DNA of 64,000 bases from Leptidea sinapis (GCF_905404315.1 NC_066292.1:1426001-1490000), one strand, 5' to 3'. Numbered from the stretch's first letter, positions 1 to 21,365 are shown. Program-made: numbers and translations. The notes: generated from the sequence alone by a model not told the origin.

Positions 1-141
1 TTACGGTAGCTCACTAAAAGGTTAATGCCTCTTTTTTCATTATAATAGGTCGCGTCCATATTTGTCTTAAACTGAAGTATATTCATAGGTACATATATAA
101 AAATGAAGTACTTATAGGTCAGACTGTTCTATTTACATTAC

Positions 142-9730
<9,589 letters not shown>

Positions 9731-10718
9731 TGTCTATCGAACTCCCACTGAGTGAACTGCCTACTGCAAATGTAGTATTAGTAATATGTAATTAGTAAAT
9801 CATTTTAATTTTTTTCTTATTTCTAATGGTAATAATAACCATTAAAAATGTTCTTTAATTATATACTCAATTTTTAAAAACACATATTTCTTTTCGTCTT
9901 GGAAACATTGCGTTAGCAAATTTACGTCATAGTTTAGTGATGTGAAAGAGTTTAGTTGATATAACGAAGGGAGAAATGCTTATACATATAAGGAACTGTG
10001 AGTTAAAGAGAAGAAAGAACTTTAGTTTACTATTATTTATTGTATTTAGAAAGGGCTCAGTACTGTTAATGAACGCCAGAAATATTGCGGATGATATTTT
10101 GCAATTTTTTTATTCGTAACCCAATATCAAAAGATTGCAATCAAAAATACATCTTTGAAGCATCTGCGCTGATCAGTTGACTAGACCGGAAAGGGAGAGT
10201 CGTGCAAATAACTTGAAATTGCAACAACATATTAAAATGGCTATTCGAAACATCCTCCACAGGGTACAACTCCATTAGCAGAAGCGCTCAAGGTTAGCAG
10301 GAGCGCTCAAGGTAAACGCAAAATACAATATTTTTTGTAATAAAAAGTTTTTATTTGCCTGGAATGCTCAAAACAAATTTCTTTCACTGTCTTGAGAAAC
10401 TGTAGGCTTAGGTTTTTTGTTATGGCGATTCTTTGATACTGAACCTACTATATGTGACATACTAAGAATGTTGAATACATGATTGAGAATTAAAACAAGT
10501 GTTGATTTTCCTATGATTTATTATTCTAATACTAAATTCACAAAAAAAATATTTGTATGTTAGGCGATAGTGACTGTTTATTTTATTGTTTACTCGTTGT
10601 TAATGAATAAAACCATCCATAGATTAGAATTCTTGTTACATCTATGATCCTAGCACGTCTTCTAACATCATTATTTCTCCTTTTTCCGTTGAATTTTAAT
10701 GATTAATTGTTTTATTAC

Positions 10719-10822
10719 CTGCTAACAGTAAATGGGCGGATGAGTGTGGTAGGGGAAGCGCGCGCGACAGCACACTCTGCGCACGCGATCTTCCACCGAC
10801 CACCTACGGGTGTGTCGCCCTT
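10719..10822 (-). other. candidate non-coding 5' exon of para
   Basis: A 104-base GC-rich block in AT-rich surroundings. On the minus strand it is preceded by TTTTGTCAG and followed by AGCAG then GTAATA, so it has good splice sites at both ends. It could splice to the acceptor at 9764. It is inferred to be 5' UTR because the para reading frame has stops upstream of its ATG. Confidence 0.45.
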
Positions 10823-11806
10823 CTGACAAAATATTTTAACGTTATCCTCATTGTATTGTAATATACCAATAAGCCAGCTTAGAGCCGAAAATGTTACGCC
10901 AAATAGAAATTTCGCCGAACTCTGAAGTCCCTCAAATGTGTTTATTTTATCCCAGAAGTAAGGGATATCACTTAAAACAAACTGTTTAAGCAGCAGTGCC
11001 CAGCTTTTAAAATGATTGATCGTTTTAGATAAAGTCACTAGAATTGTGTTTATACAAACATGTCACTTACGATGGCAACGCAGTTGTTGCTATTAGGAAG
11101 ATTTATGACTTCAGACGCATGCAACCATATTTTGGCGCCTTTTCTACTGCCACTGCCATCTACATTGACGTACAATAATCAGTTAGATTCAGATTCAATC
11201 ACAGTCAAAAATTGTCTGAAGCATAACTCAGCCTACGCGTGTTTTAGGCAGAGTTTTCGTTAAGTTGTGTTTGCGACCGCGCTTTAAATACAACGCCATG
11301 CAATGAACAAGTGTGAAAATCTGCCCAAATAACAGAATATTCAAACTTATAAAGGATGGAGTGTCGTATTTCAGGTTTCTTTAAATTAACAAAATTGTGT
11401 AACTAACTTGGCGTTTTTAATCATTGCGAAAAAAAATGTTGGCGTTTTTAATCAAAAACAAAATGTTCTTGCCTCGTGTTCACGTCCGAGCTTCTAATGA
11501 GCGTATACAATAGACTTTGAACATAACTGCCATGAAATAAGATGTTTATTTAAATGAATGTTTTAATCTTATCTGTATAGGTAATGTCAACGCGGCTCGG
11601 ATATTTTTGACGTTCTATTTATAGGCGATTTCGAGCCTAGTTGTTTATTGCAGGCCAATGCCCGCTAAGTAAAAATTTTCAAGCACTTTTTGTGTTTCGG
11701 CTTCAAGGACGCTGCGGATATTGAAACTAAACTTATTTCGGCGCTGCGTGGGAGTGGCGTATCACTTTACGTCTTACTTAGCTTGTGACTTCTTATGGCC
11801 TAAACA

Positions 11807-12005
11807 CATGGTCGAATATGGTACAGCCGAAACATCGGACGCGGTCTGGTCTGGACCATATTCAATGTCGCACATATGTGTCGCATTGTCCATCGCACAA
11901 AACTATTATGACCGCCCGGACCGTACAGAGTACCACTCCGTCCCAATTGGTGTAAGGCGCCCACATGACCGTCTGATGGTCCGGCCATACCAAATCCGAC
12001 CATGT
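11807..12005. mobile_element. MITE with about 35-bp inverted ends
   Basis: Ends are imperfect inverted repeats: the left begins ACATGGTCGAATATGGTAC and the complement of the right begins ACATGGTCGGATTTGGTAT. About 200 bp, GC-richer than the flanks, no coding capacity. No convincing target duplication was seen, so the superfamily is unassigned. Confidence 0.6.
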
Positions 12006-12048
12006 ATTCTACATTAAAAAGATAAGAAAATGTAGGGAAGAAGCGTAC

Positions 12049-12155
12049 CTGTGATCCACGAGAGTGGTGTGGTCGCGGCTATTAAAGAGATGAAAGCTAC
12101 CACGTACTCGCTGACAGGAACAGCCAGGAAAGGAGCCAGATTTTTCATGTCCGAC
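12049..12155 (-). other. candidate 5' exon of para with small hydrophobic upstream ORF
   Basis: 107 bases on the minus strand between TATCAG and the donor GTACGC. An ATG at 12148 opens a frame reading MKNLAPFLAVPVSEYV and on through a hydrophobic stretch to the donor. If joined to 10822-10719 the frame continues and stops at TAG 10724-10722, giving a 66-residue upstream ORF. No family is recognised. Confidence 0.4.
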
Positions 12156-12228
12156 CTGATATGATACATAATGTTAAACAAAGTCTTTGTCGTAAATAAA
12201 AAACAAACAAAAAATTGATGTATTGATG

Positions 12229-12447
12229 ACGCAGTAATGTGTAAGTTTTATTGTGTTTCGGTCTGAAGGGCGCCGTAGCTACTGAAATTATTGGGCACAC
12301 AGGTGACGAGCGCAATTGTAGTGCCACTCAGAATTTTTGGGGTTTTCAAGAAACCTGAGCGGCACTGCATTGTAATTGGCAGAGCGTATCAGTTACCATG
12401 AGTTGAATGTCCTGCACGTCTCGTCGCTTATATTCATAAAAAAATAT
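12229..12447 (+). mobile_element. SINE family A, 5'-truncated
   Basis: Contains the family hallmark GAGCGCAATTGTAGTGCC followed by CCTGAGCGGCACTGCATTG, and ends in an A-rich tail (CATAAAAAAA). Several other copies lie in this window. Confidence 0.75.
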
Positions 12448-12622
12448 AAAATGTTATAAATTGTGTTCTTATTAATTCCACAAAGTTTTACAAAATCACT
12501 TCGACACGCATTGCGCCTTTACATGAGTAACTCTCTCTATCTCTTATGAGATATTCGCACAAAAAACTCCTAATTCTATTACTTTTCTTAATACAGGTAC
12601 ATGCTGAAGTAATATGGTTGAA

Positions 12623-12760
12623 CAATGACGTTCCATACATACATATAAGGACATATCTATCATTCACAGTCTGATAGAGGAATGGCAAAAGTGCGCTTAA
12701 ATACAATGTAAGCACACCTTTCTCCTTAGTCGTATGTCAACTATCACTGTCCGAATCAAA
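12623..12760 (+). repeat. dispersed repeat family K
   Basis: Shares, in opposite orientation, a block with 46596-46736: ATGACGTTC..ATACAT, ACATATC, then AAAAGTG.GCTTAAA and TAAGCACAC. The family has an internal hairpin and resembles a small MITE. Confidence 0.5.
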
Positions 12761-13499
12761 CCCGAATTGAATAAATATTTTACATTGCTGCTTATTGACC
12801 AAGAATATTTTAAACAACTGGAGTCAATGCGGCAATGTATAGATTTAGCAGTCGAAGTTATTACGGTGTAATTTGCGGCAATTCTCATATTTCGGCTTTG
12901 TTTTTATACGACGTGATTTGTCTATATGTATTGAACGTCATTGTGGTTGAAGAAGAAAATAACACAAAAACAAAAAACGATCAATATTATTTAACTGAGT
13001 AACATTTTAATAGCAAACTAAGAAGGCCTGGTTTTAATTTATTTTGCCAGGATATGTTTTTGTATTTATTTCGTTGTCAATAAACAGTCACAATAGTGGC
13101 TAAAGTGGGTAATGGAGCCTATTGTACTTTGGTAAGGACTACGTCGACTCTTCCCGACTGATGATTTATTTTATTGGATACGAGTAGCTGCCCGTGACGT
13201 CGTCCGTGTTTCTCGTGTTAGTGGCAATGTTATCATTGAATCATTTATTCAGTTCATAATACTATTTAAATTTTGATCAATATAGAATAGAATAGAAATA
13301 TATCTTCTGAACATAGGGAGAGACAATAACATAACATTTATTGCAACGACACTTGGTAAACTTCATGAAGCTACATCAGTTCGTCAAGGGGCTTTGACAT
13401 GGGGAGAAGAACTGATAAGAGAATCCCAACCTATCTTTTAAATCATATACTAATAGTAACAATTTTAGGTGGTCTGCGCTCCTGCGCCAATCAAGAACC

Positions 13500-14050
13500 A
13501 TGCATCATCATCTTTTATATAATCTGCAATCCCCCGCATGAGGCAAAAAATTGTGCTCAATTTTGTACCCGGGGTACGTTAAATATGACGTATCGCTAGG
13601 TCGAGATATCTGCGTCTCCGTAAGGGAACACAAGGCCGGCTTCGCCGTCTCAAGGTGGTGGTGGACGGCGTTTAAGGCCTGATATTGCAAAAGTCCATGT
13701 TGAGTGGGGAGCGGGGTGCCGTGGTGTTACTGCCTCGTTTGTCCTTGGTCATGCGCGGTACTGTGCCCTCCCCAGAATACGAAGGGCAGCCCGAGCTAGA
13801 GTGCTCGCGGAGGGATTCTCCGACTCTGGTAGAGCCGGTACCCTCCTGGGGTACTATCTCTTTAGGGACCGCTTTCATAATCTTTGCTGGGGATGGGGGG
13901 AGAATGGCCTCCGGTCCTCGACACTAACCTATGCGAAACATAGCGGCACTAGGCCGCTACTTCACGCCGGTATTCTGTGCGAGTGTGGTAATTAGCCCGG
14001 ACGAGTCTGGCCCGATTGTGCTGACGTCAAAAGACGGCTGCGTGACTCTC
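13500..14050 (-). pseudogene. jockey-like non-LTR retrotransposon fragment (endonuclease start)
   Basis: On the minus strand two frames show a degraded start of an ORF2-type protein: NMDFCNIRP then HHHLETAKPALCSLTETQ and YPGYKIEHNFLPHAG, which resemble the N-terminal AP-endonuclease domain of lepidopteran jockey-clade elements. A GC-rich 5' portion (13.7-14.0 kb) precedes it. Frameshifts and loss of the rest make it a relic. Confidence 0.6.
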
Positions 14051-14067
14051 CCACTTCTAAATCCACT

Positions 14068-14817
14068 ATAGTTCTTGATTCTCTGGATTCCAAATTACAA
14101 TGGGGCCCCCATATTGATTAGCAAACAGTGTTCTGCAGCATACGTGGTTAAAAAGATTAGACAATTATATATTGATATAGATACGGGGCAACGCTGTCGA
14201 TATTAATACAATATTTGTGTTGCAGAAGAGGGCTATTCGCGTTATTTATAACCTATATATGTCCTAAATAATCATTGAGAACAAAATTCAAAGAAATTCA
14301 TATCTTGACTGTTGCTTCTTAATATATTCTTGATAATGTAATGTATGTTCATAGGCACATAAGTGAATTTGTTAGAAACTGCCATAATCAAAATGTTAAC
14401 ACCAGGAACAGACATATACTTATAATGCCTATTACTCGGCTAAGTCAAGCTAGTAAGTCTTTTGTAGTTTTACAACAAGATCCCAGAAAATGTTCAAAAC
14501 AAAAGTATTACGTGTTTCAAAAGAATTGTTAAAAAGCATTTGTGTGGTAAAGGTTACTATAACATAAATGACTTTCTTAATGATAACACAGATTGGGAAT
14601 GGAGCGACCGCCCTCAGTCTATTAAATAATAAGTTTAATTGTACAATATTACTTAGTAAACATATTTTTTTTATGAAAAAAAAGCCCGCTGAGTTTGTTG
14701 CGCCTATTCTTCTCAGGTCTGAGGCATCCGTTTCGGAATGGGTGGTAGTTTTTGACTTCCAATAAGTGATGTTTCATCCTATTTTGAATAAAAATATTTG
14801 AATTTGAATTTGAACTG
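14068..14817 (+). pseudogene. non-LTR retrotransposon 3' end, family C (RT C-terminus and tail)
   Basis: Plus-strand frames give SKLQWGPHID, AAYVVKKIRQL, then FVLQKRAIRVIYN and EIHILTV.. through MYVHRHISEFVRNC, matching the thumb and C-terminal part of jockey-like reverse transcriptases. It has a stop, a small internal deletion and frameshifts. The 3' UTR ends in a short TTGAATTTGAATTTGAA repeat, as in copies at 36.1 and 20.0 kb. Confidence 0.7.
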
Positions 14818-15569
14818 TCTTGTGTTTGTTGTAAATACCAAGTCCTATGAAGGAGCCCTTAGTCCTAGCTAGACTTTTAGTTATTAGGTTATATCAGTCT
14901 TGTTAATGAGATATTATTGCCGAAATTTATCAGCGACATTAGTCAGACCGGCAAACAGACAAAAATTATCAAAAACTTTTTTGGCTTCGGTCACATAAGG
15001 AGATCGTATTTAAATTGTTTTTTGAAAAATATTTAATGTACAGACAAAGGTACGCCACCGATTTAATATGTGCATATATATAATGTAATTTGAATTTATA
15101 TATGGAAAGATGAAGCGGTAAAGGTAAGAATTTGATAATACACATCAAAAACCTTTTCTTGTATGGTTTTAGTCATACATGTATTAGTCAGTGGGATAAT
15201 GGTTTTAGTACAACCGCAAATATAACTTATTCTCAGGCAGAAAGTCTTCCAAATAAAATTTTAACTTCAAATATTTTTTTTATGATATTTATTTAAGAAA
15301 CCGTCAATGTTGAGCAAAGATCTACTTTAGTGTGTCTCTAGCAATTTTTAAATAATATATTTAAAATTATACAATACAAAAAACGGTGTTGACTCGATGC
15401 TCGAGAGTCTCGAGCATTCGACAGTACTGAATAAAGAAAAAATAAATAGATGTAGTTAGGCCCTAATTTTATAAAAAAAAACTGTGAACTGACCGTAAAA
15501 TAAGACGTAGTGCGTTGTTTAGAGGGCGCGCCGGGGGGTGGGCGAGTCGCGTGGTCGTCGCGCACGCAC

Positions 15570-15760
15570 CTCCTTATAGCGACGCCGCTGTTGCAACATC
15601 TGAGTTATCAATACCGCCCCTGTTGACAAATTGAATGACGTCACTTCATAACGTGTTCACAACGAGCGAGTAGATTATCATTCGAACGGTCTGAGGGCCT
15701 ACCATCAACTTTTAATAAGCGATGCGATTCCGATGCAGTTCGATTTAGGTACCTAAACTG
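15570..15760 (-). promoter_or_regulatory. candidate para first exon/promoter with CRE palindrome
   Basis: A perfect TGACGTCA (CRE/ATF site) lies at 15636-15643. About 65 bases downstream on the minus strand is AAGGAG followed by GTGCGT, a strong donor, and the next 90 bases are unusually GC-rich for this locus. No TATA box was identified. Proposed as the 5'-most visible exon end of para; the transcription start is not defined. Confidence 0.3.
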
Positions 15761-15763
15761 AAT

Positions 15764-16663
15764 CGCTAAAATTCGTACCATGAAGTGCCTTTTACTGAAT
15801 GGCGTTTGGATCCCATAAGAAGAATGAACAAAATAAATTTGTCTGTGGTGAGAAAGAGATGACGCTCACAGTCGTTGCATTAGTTTGTCTCTCTTACTCG
15901 AACCATATGCGTTGCGTTTCGAAACCTAAAATGAAAAGATTTTAGCGGTTTTTTGCGTAGGAAATACTAAAAAAACATTTTGAAATTGCGCTTTATAGCG
16001 TCAAATTATAAACCATTAAGCCTTTTTTTGTACTTATTAAATAATATAAATATAAATAAATATAGTTCTTTGAATTACAAATTAAATGTTTGTTTAGGTG
16101 TTTTCGTAAAATAACGACTTATGAACGCACCTCGATTGATGTTTGATTTGACAGGACCACAGAGTACATTTATTTTTAATTCGTTCTTGCGAACAGGCTA
16201 TAGTACGGGCCCTTACTACCTCGTCTTTAGTATTTTCATTTTTGGTATTTATTTTCAGTATTATGTTTTACAAAAAAGTCTGATAAAGTATTCTCACCTC
16301 ATCTTTCATCAATAAAATTTTCCTTTTCTGTATGTATTCACTATTTTTAAAAGTTATTAACAACACGATTCACTTTCCTCTAAGAAAGTAGGAACTTTTT
16401 TCGAATCGCTCACTTTGACACATAAGCTATCCAGTTTAGCTAGAAATATTAACTCATGGTACGAATGAATGAACGAACCAAATCAATTTGCGATTCAGTT
16501 GGTATCATTTTTGACATTCAATTGACATCATTCCGATTTAATAAGTTGATTTGATGTCAACCTAAATTAGATAGCTCTAATCACGTCGTGGTACGAAATA
16601 GCAAAGCAGTTCATTTTAGGTTGTCAATTGAATCGCAATAAGAGTTAATGGTAGGCCCGCTGA
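15764..16663. other. no gene seen
   Basis: AT-rich sequence; no coding region or classified element recognised. Confidence 0.6.
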
Positions 16664-17219
16664 AGATAGATCATTTATATGTACAGATAGAGTCTCTTAC
16701 TGTTAGACAACCGATAAATACATGCAAGGCTTATTACTTAAGTGTATGTGACAAGATACGTCTTACATTTTTTTTATATGAAAATAAGGGACGAGACCAG
16801 CCGGACGTTCAGCTGATGGTAATTGATACGCCCTGCCCTTTACAATGCAGTGCCACTCAGGATTCTTGAAAGACCCAAAAATTCTGAGCGGCACTACAAC
16901 TGCGCTCGTCACCTTGAGACATAAGTTGTTAAGTCTCATTTGCCCAGTAGTTTCACTAGCTACGACGCCCTTCAGAATGAATCACAGTAATGCTTACACA
17001 TTACTGCTTCTCGGCGGATATAGGCGGTGTTGTCGTACCCATAATCTAGCCGGCATCCTGTGCAAAGGAGCCTCCCACTGGTAAACCGTCTTACATTAGC
17101 TATTTGTATGTCACTTTGTATTAGTGTGCGTGAATCGCTCAAAATAGAGGTTAACTATCAACCTCTTTTCAACGTTTTCACAGCTGTCATAGTCTATCTA
17201 GACGTATAAATGATCTAAA
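16664..17219 (-). mobile_element. hAT-type MITE family B, split by a SINE
   Basis: Left part ends at the TACGTCTTACAT site and the right part resumes at CGTCTTACATT. Both ends carry the family inverted repeat (ATCATTTATA..AGATAGA). Compared with the 20.7 kb copy it is in reverse orientation and interrupted by SINE A at 16770-17086. Confidence 0.8.
16770..17086 (-). mobile_element. SINE family A, full-length copy with target duplication
   Basis: About 317 bp flanked by the 11-bp direct repeat CGTCTTACATT (16759-16769 and 17087-17097). The A-tail is on the minus strand, seen as the T-run at 16770. The variable-length duplication and A-tail indicate LINE-driven retroposition. It contains GCAGTGCCACTCAGGATTC, CTGAGCGGCACTAC and CATAATCTAGCCGGCATCC. 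Confidence 0.85.
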
Positions 17220-18283
17220 ATAGTTAGGACAAGTGGAATTGTACATAAATTTCTTCAGAAAAGAAGCCAAAAAACTAACACATTTGTAAATTAAAATGCA
17301 TTTGTAATACACAGTTAACAATACAACTACAAATTATAAATGTGACTTTAGCGTAAAGTTTTTTAGTTTCTGTTCAATATTAAGTCTTATAATAGTATCT
17401 TTAGGCTATAATTTTAAATATTAAAATCAAAAAAGATTTTTTTTCTCTCTAACCATCTAGTTCAAGTACTGAGCAACTCAGTACTCAAATGAAAAAAAAT
17501 TGTGTTAAAAATTTGTTATCATTTTCTCGAACAGTAAACAATGTATTATCGACAAAATTGAAGCGTGACCCACTTTAATGTTATTTTCCTACTGTCATAA
17601 TAAAGGAGTAGGTCAAAATTAGCTTGAACATAATTTCATAAGTAACTATTATTATTTTATTAGTTGTCGTTGTTTTTATTCTTCGGTCGCGAGCAGGCAA
17701 GGGAACTAAGCCATACAGCCTTGTCTTTTTTTGTATATATAGAATTTTAAAATGTAAAGGCCGGAGCCAAGTCTTATTTACTTTAATTCTTTATATTTTC
17801 AAAAACCGTAAAGGCTAAAGCCAAGTCTTCTATCATTTAATTAGACATTGACAGTCCATCTATTGTCATACAATCTTTTTCGTGCATAATATATAAACCT
17901 GTTTTTATGATTTAAAAAAATTTACCAGCAACGTGGGTCATGAACTAATTTAGTCCACGGTACCTAATGAAGTACGATTTCGACATTTTAGTGCATGAGG
18001 GCGCTGTATTCAAATTATTACAATTAAGATGAGATTTCATATTTGCATGCAATTGTCATTATTTTTTTTAATAATAGTAATAATGGCTGTAATATTTTTC
18101 GGTACCACCGAGACGTCATCTCATAGATAGTAGTTATCGCGACTGAGCCAATGCTGCGGACCTACGCATAATTGTGACACGCGCGATAATTGCGTAGCAC
18201 TTCCACTTGTACGTTGTAGGTACTTTAGTGGTCTGGTCAGCCTATCAACATTTTGTTGATAAGCGAAGTTATAAGTTTGAACC
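17220..18283. other. no gene seen
   Basis: AT-rich; contains only low-complexity T/A runs and no recognisable element. Confidence 0.6.
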
Positions 18284-18447
18284 ATAGATCATTTATACAT
18301 CTAAATATACTGTAACATCTGTGAAAACGTCGAAAAAAATTGAGGTTGACAGTTAACAGTTAGTATAAGACGTAGTAATAATCCTGACCTGTTTTCATTG
18401 ATTTTCGAGCAGCAAGAGGGTCTATCTAGAAGTATAAACTATCTAAG
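18284..18447 (+). mobile_element. hAT-type MITE family B, internally deleted
   Basis: Inverted ends (ATAGATCATTTATACATCTA and AGAAGTATAAACTATCTAAG) with GTGAAAACGTCGAAAAAAATTG near the left end. The central block present in the 231-bp copy at 20.7 kb is mostly missing. Confidence 0.75.
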
Positions 18448-18929
18448 TGTACGCCTTTTTATTTTTTTTTTAATATACATACTTACATAATCATTTAGTT
18501 TATATGTTTATATTATAGCTATGTGTTGTTATACAATGCCAAAGTCAGCAAAAACATAATTAGGTAAATGGACTCCCGAAATTTGGAAGCCATTTTTATA
18601 TCCAGAAAATATAACCTCATTAGCCAATTCCCTCAGGAGCAAATGAGATTCTCCCAATCGGGATGCTTCCCTAAGCGGAAATTTATCAGTATCTTATTTT
18701 TTTTAGGTATAAAGGATTATAATTATAAATATTACAAACTCCCGTAATTTTTAATATCCACCAACTTGTTACTAATTCTGAAAAGATTTTAGAAACCGTC
18801 TGAACATGATATAACGAATTTCTTTAATCGCTCCATATGAACCCGTTGTAACAAATACGTCACTATTATGCTGAGCGTATGCTGAGATGTCGATGACGCA
18901 GTACAAATTTTATATGACAGAGCAATTTA

Positions 18930-19393
18930 GGGTATGTTCCGATATGCACTGCGACCACTGTACAGTGTGTCGTCAATTTCGTATACTGTGAAACCGTTCT
19001 TTTATAGCCAGTTATATCGGTTACTATTTAAAACGGAACGCAATCCCGTATACTGTGTTCCGCATTTTTTGACGCAGCATTCAAATGAGTGTATTAAAGT
19101 TTAAAGTATTAAAGTTTTTGGAGTACTGTCAAATTAAAAATATTTGGGATTAAGCTGTAGGTATTGTTTATAAAACGTTAGGCACTCGAGTGGTTTTGAC
19201 TGATCACGTGATCAAAGCGCTGCGAGTACCTTACCTCGAAAACGCCAGTGCTCACAGTGGAATATGGCGGCGATTTATGACGTCATATATTTCCCTAGGG
19301 TACTGCGGCAGTATACTGGCAGTCCATAACAGAACGAATTTTTCTGTAGTGATAGCCCTGTGCAGTGCTCGCAGTGCATATCGGAACATACCC
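18930..19393. mobile_element. Harbinger-like MITE with 36-bp inverted ends
   Basis: The left end GGGTATGTTCCGATATGCAC is matched by the complement of the right end for about 36 bp with very few mismatches. TTA flanks both sides (18927-18929 and 19394-19396), as expected for PIF/Harbinger insertion. 464 bp, no transposase. Confidence 0.8.
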
Positions 19394-19559
19394 TTAGGCA
19401 GACAGACCGCGTTAGCGTACTGCGGCGCAACTATAGTTATGGTTTGTAAACTTTGGTCCAGTGTAGTGCAGCCCTGTTTCACTGCGACCAATGTGATCTA
19501 TTGTGATAGCCACTGTTAACTATAGCTCACTGCTAAGATTGATTTTTTCATGAATCTAA

Positions 19560-20010
19560 TTATATATTTTGCAGTGAGCTGACGTAACGCAAGTGGTTGA
19601 ATAGTTGGACTTCCCAGAGAGATACTACGTTTACGCTTTTAAGGACCACATTCAGAGAGAATTTGTGTTGTATTTTATCTGCATTATTACAGAATCTACA
19701 TCCTCTGCAATCTCTGAGACCTAAGATTGAAAGGTGTTTGTTTAACCTGCAGTGCCCCGTTAGTGTCCTGGTTAGAATGCGTAAGCTTCCCTACTTTGCC
19801 CTAGTGCCTCATGCGCAGCTTTCTTGTTGAACGCTTGGATTAGGGTTTTGGAATGGGTTAAACCCGGAGTGTTGCTCCAGAGTTTAATGCACTCTTGTGA
19901 ACATGATGTAGCAAGGGCAAATTAACAAGACTCCTTGGGACACCATAGAAGGGTTCAGGGCCAAATTGAGTGCTTTTAGCACCATTTCTTGCAAGTTCGT
20001 CGGCGGCGCA
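19560..20010 (-). pseudogene. non-LTR retrotransposon RNase H and C-terminal relic
   Basis: On the minus strand AADELARNGAKSTQFGPE matches the end of the RNase H domain of I/jockey-superfamily elements. A second frame gives LTGHCRLNKHLSILGL and CRGCRFCNNAD, the typical C-terminal Cys motif region. Stops and frameshifts separate them. Confidence 0.7.
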
Positions 20011-20023
20011 ACTAAAGGCCTTT

Positions 20024-20141
20024 TCTAATTCAAAATAGGATTTGAAATCACTTATTGAAAGTCAAAAACTACCACCCATTCGAAATACTATGCCCCAGAC
20101 CTGAGAAGAGCGCAAGGAACTCAGCGGCCTTTTTTAAATAT
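20024..20141 (-). mobile_element. family C retroposon 3' UTR fragment
   Basis: Minus-strand match to the end of the 14.1-14.8 kb element: CCCGCTGAGTTCCTTGCGC-like block, CGAATGGGTGGTAGTTTTTG and the CCTATTTTGAAT end. Confidence 0.65.
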
Positions 20142-20494
20142 TCTATCGTTAATTTAGGGCATTTTAAATCTAGATTTCATGTCAATACATCCGGAATCTA
20201 CATTTAAATATGATATTCTTTACTCCTAAATCTATATAGTAAAGAAAACTATTCACAATCATACAAAGAGCAATGCGTCCTATAGACGATTTGAAAAAAC
20301 AGATCCATAAGCTGGTTTTTGAAATAAGAAAGGCAGCAAATTGCTTAAAGTTTCAGTTTACAACGCTTATTTACAATTGCGATTTAATATAAAATTTAAT
20401 AGACTTCTCCGAGTCAATATGAGAAACGAGTTGATGAATCGCGCAGAAATCTATACCAGTACGTACATAAGTCTTCTATGCCTCTACTGAGTAG

Positions 20495-20977
20495 CGAAGA
20501 GGATGTAAATACTACGTAATAAGAGGTAAGACTGCCTGAGTAAAAATTTAAATTTAGTGTGAAACGTGCAGTGATTTGACGAACTAAAAACCGATTAAGT
20601 TTGAAAGCGAATAGTTGCTTAAAACGTAGTGGATTTCGGCTATCGTTTTTTACAAGATTATAGCCGTCATCTGTCAATCTATCAATGACTGCACCTTAGA
20701 TTATATTATATACGTCTAAATAGACTTTGACAGCTATGAAAACGGTCGAAAAAAATTGAATCTAGAACCTCTATTTTGAGCATATCACGTACACTAACAC
20801 AAAGTGTCGTACAAATCGCGAGTGTAAGTCGTAGCTTGTCACGTACACTAAACTAATATTCCTGACTTGTTTTTATCGGTTGTCTAAGAGCAAGAGACTC
20901 TATCTAGACGTATAAATTATTTAAGGACTGCACATTTCATACCAATCGCTTTTTTCTTAGAGAGTTTCGCCACTCTG
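20495..20977 (+). mobile_element. hAT-like element family J, split by MITE B
   Basis: Flanked by the 8-bp direct repeat CTGAGTAG (20487-20494 and 20978-20985). Ends CGAAGAGGATG and, from the right, CAGAGTGGCGAAAC. Without the B insertion it is about 244 bp. A second, uninterrupted copy lies reversed at 43945-44226 with its own 8-bp duplication. Confidence 0.78.
20695..20925 (+). mobile_element. hAT-type MITE family B, complete copy
   Basis: 231 bp with inverted ends (CTTAGATTATA.. and ..TATAAATTATTTAAG) flanked by the 8-bp repeat GACTGCAC (20687-20694 and 20926-20933). Eight-base duplications are characteristic of hAT transposition. No coding capacity. It sits inside family J. Confidence 0.88.
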
Positions 20978-21210
20978 CTGAGTAGGTTTAAGCATTGCAC
21001 AATTGTGCACTTGCGACACATACCCTAAGCGTATTTTAGCCGTATTTGATGTTAATACCGTTAATTCGTCGTCATTATTACATATTACATTATTAAGCAA
21101 AGGTGTAACCATTAATTATTATTATATGCTTAATGGCATTGACATCGAAGTATGTTAAATACCAATAGTAAAAGGCGTTATTGGGATTTAAGTGTAATGG
21201 CTTAATGTGT

Positions 21211-21365
21211 TTTTATGTGAAAAAGTGCCGAAAACTGCAACGTGATAAACCTGATGCTAAGTAATATCCTGGCTATAACAATGTAGTGCCGTTCAGGATT
21301 CCTGAAAAACTCTGATCTGTAATTGCGCACGTCACCTTGACCTCAGCATTTAGAGCATTGCAGCA
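21211..21365 (-). mobile_element. degraded SINE family A
   Basis: Shows AATGTAGTGCCGTTCAGGAT, CTGAAAAACTC and GTCACCTTGA in family order, with many changes. Confidence 0.55.

Noticed and set aside
10715..11038. 107-codon minus-strand ORF ending at 10715 as a gene
   Set aside because: Its upstream two thirds look like AT-rich intron; only the GC-rich 104-bp part has splice signals and is proposed as an exon.
13685..13927. 80-codon plus-strand ORF in GC-rich DNA
   Set aside because: Overlaps the minus-strand jockey-like fragment and has no recognisable similarity.
19190..19519. 109-codon plus-strand ORF at 19.2 kb
   Set aside because: It spans the right half and terminus of the Harbinger-like MITE and has no protein similarity recognised.
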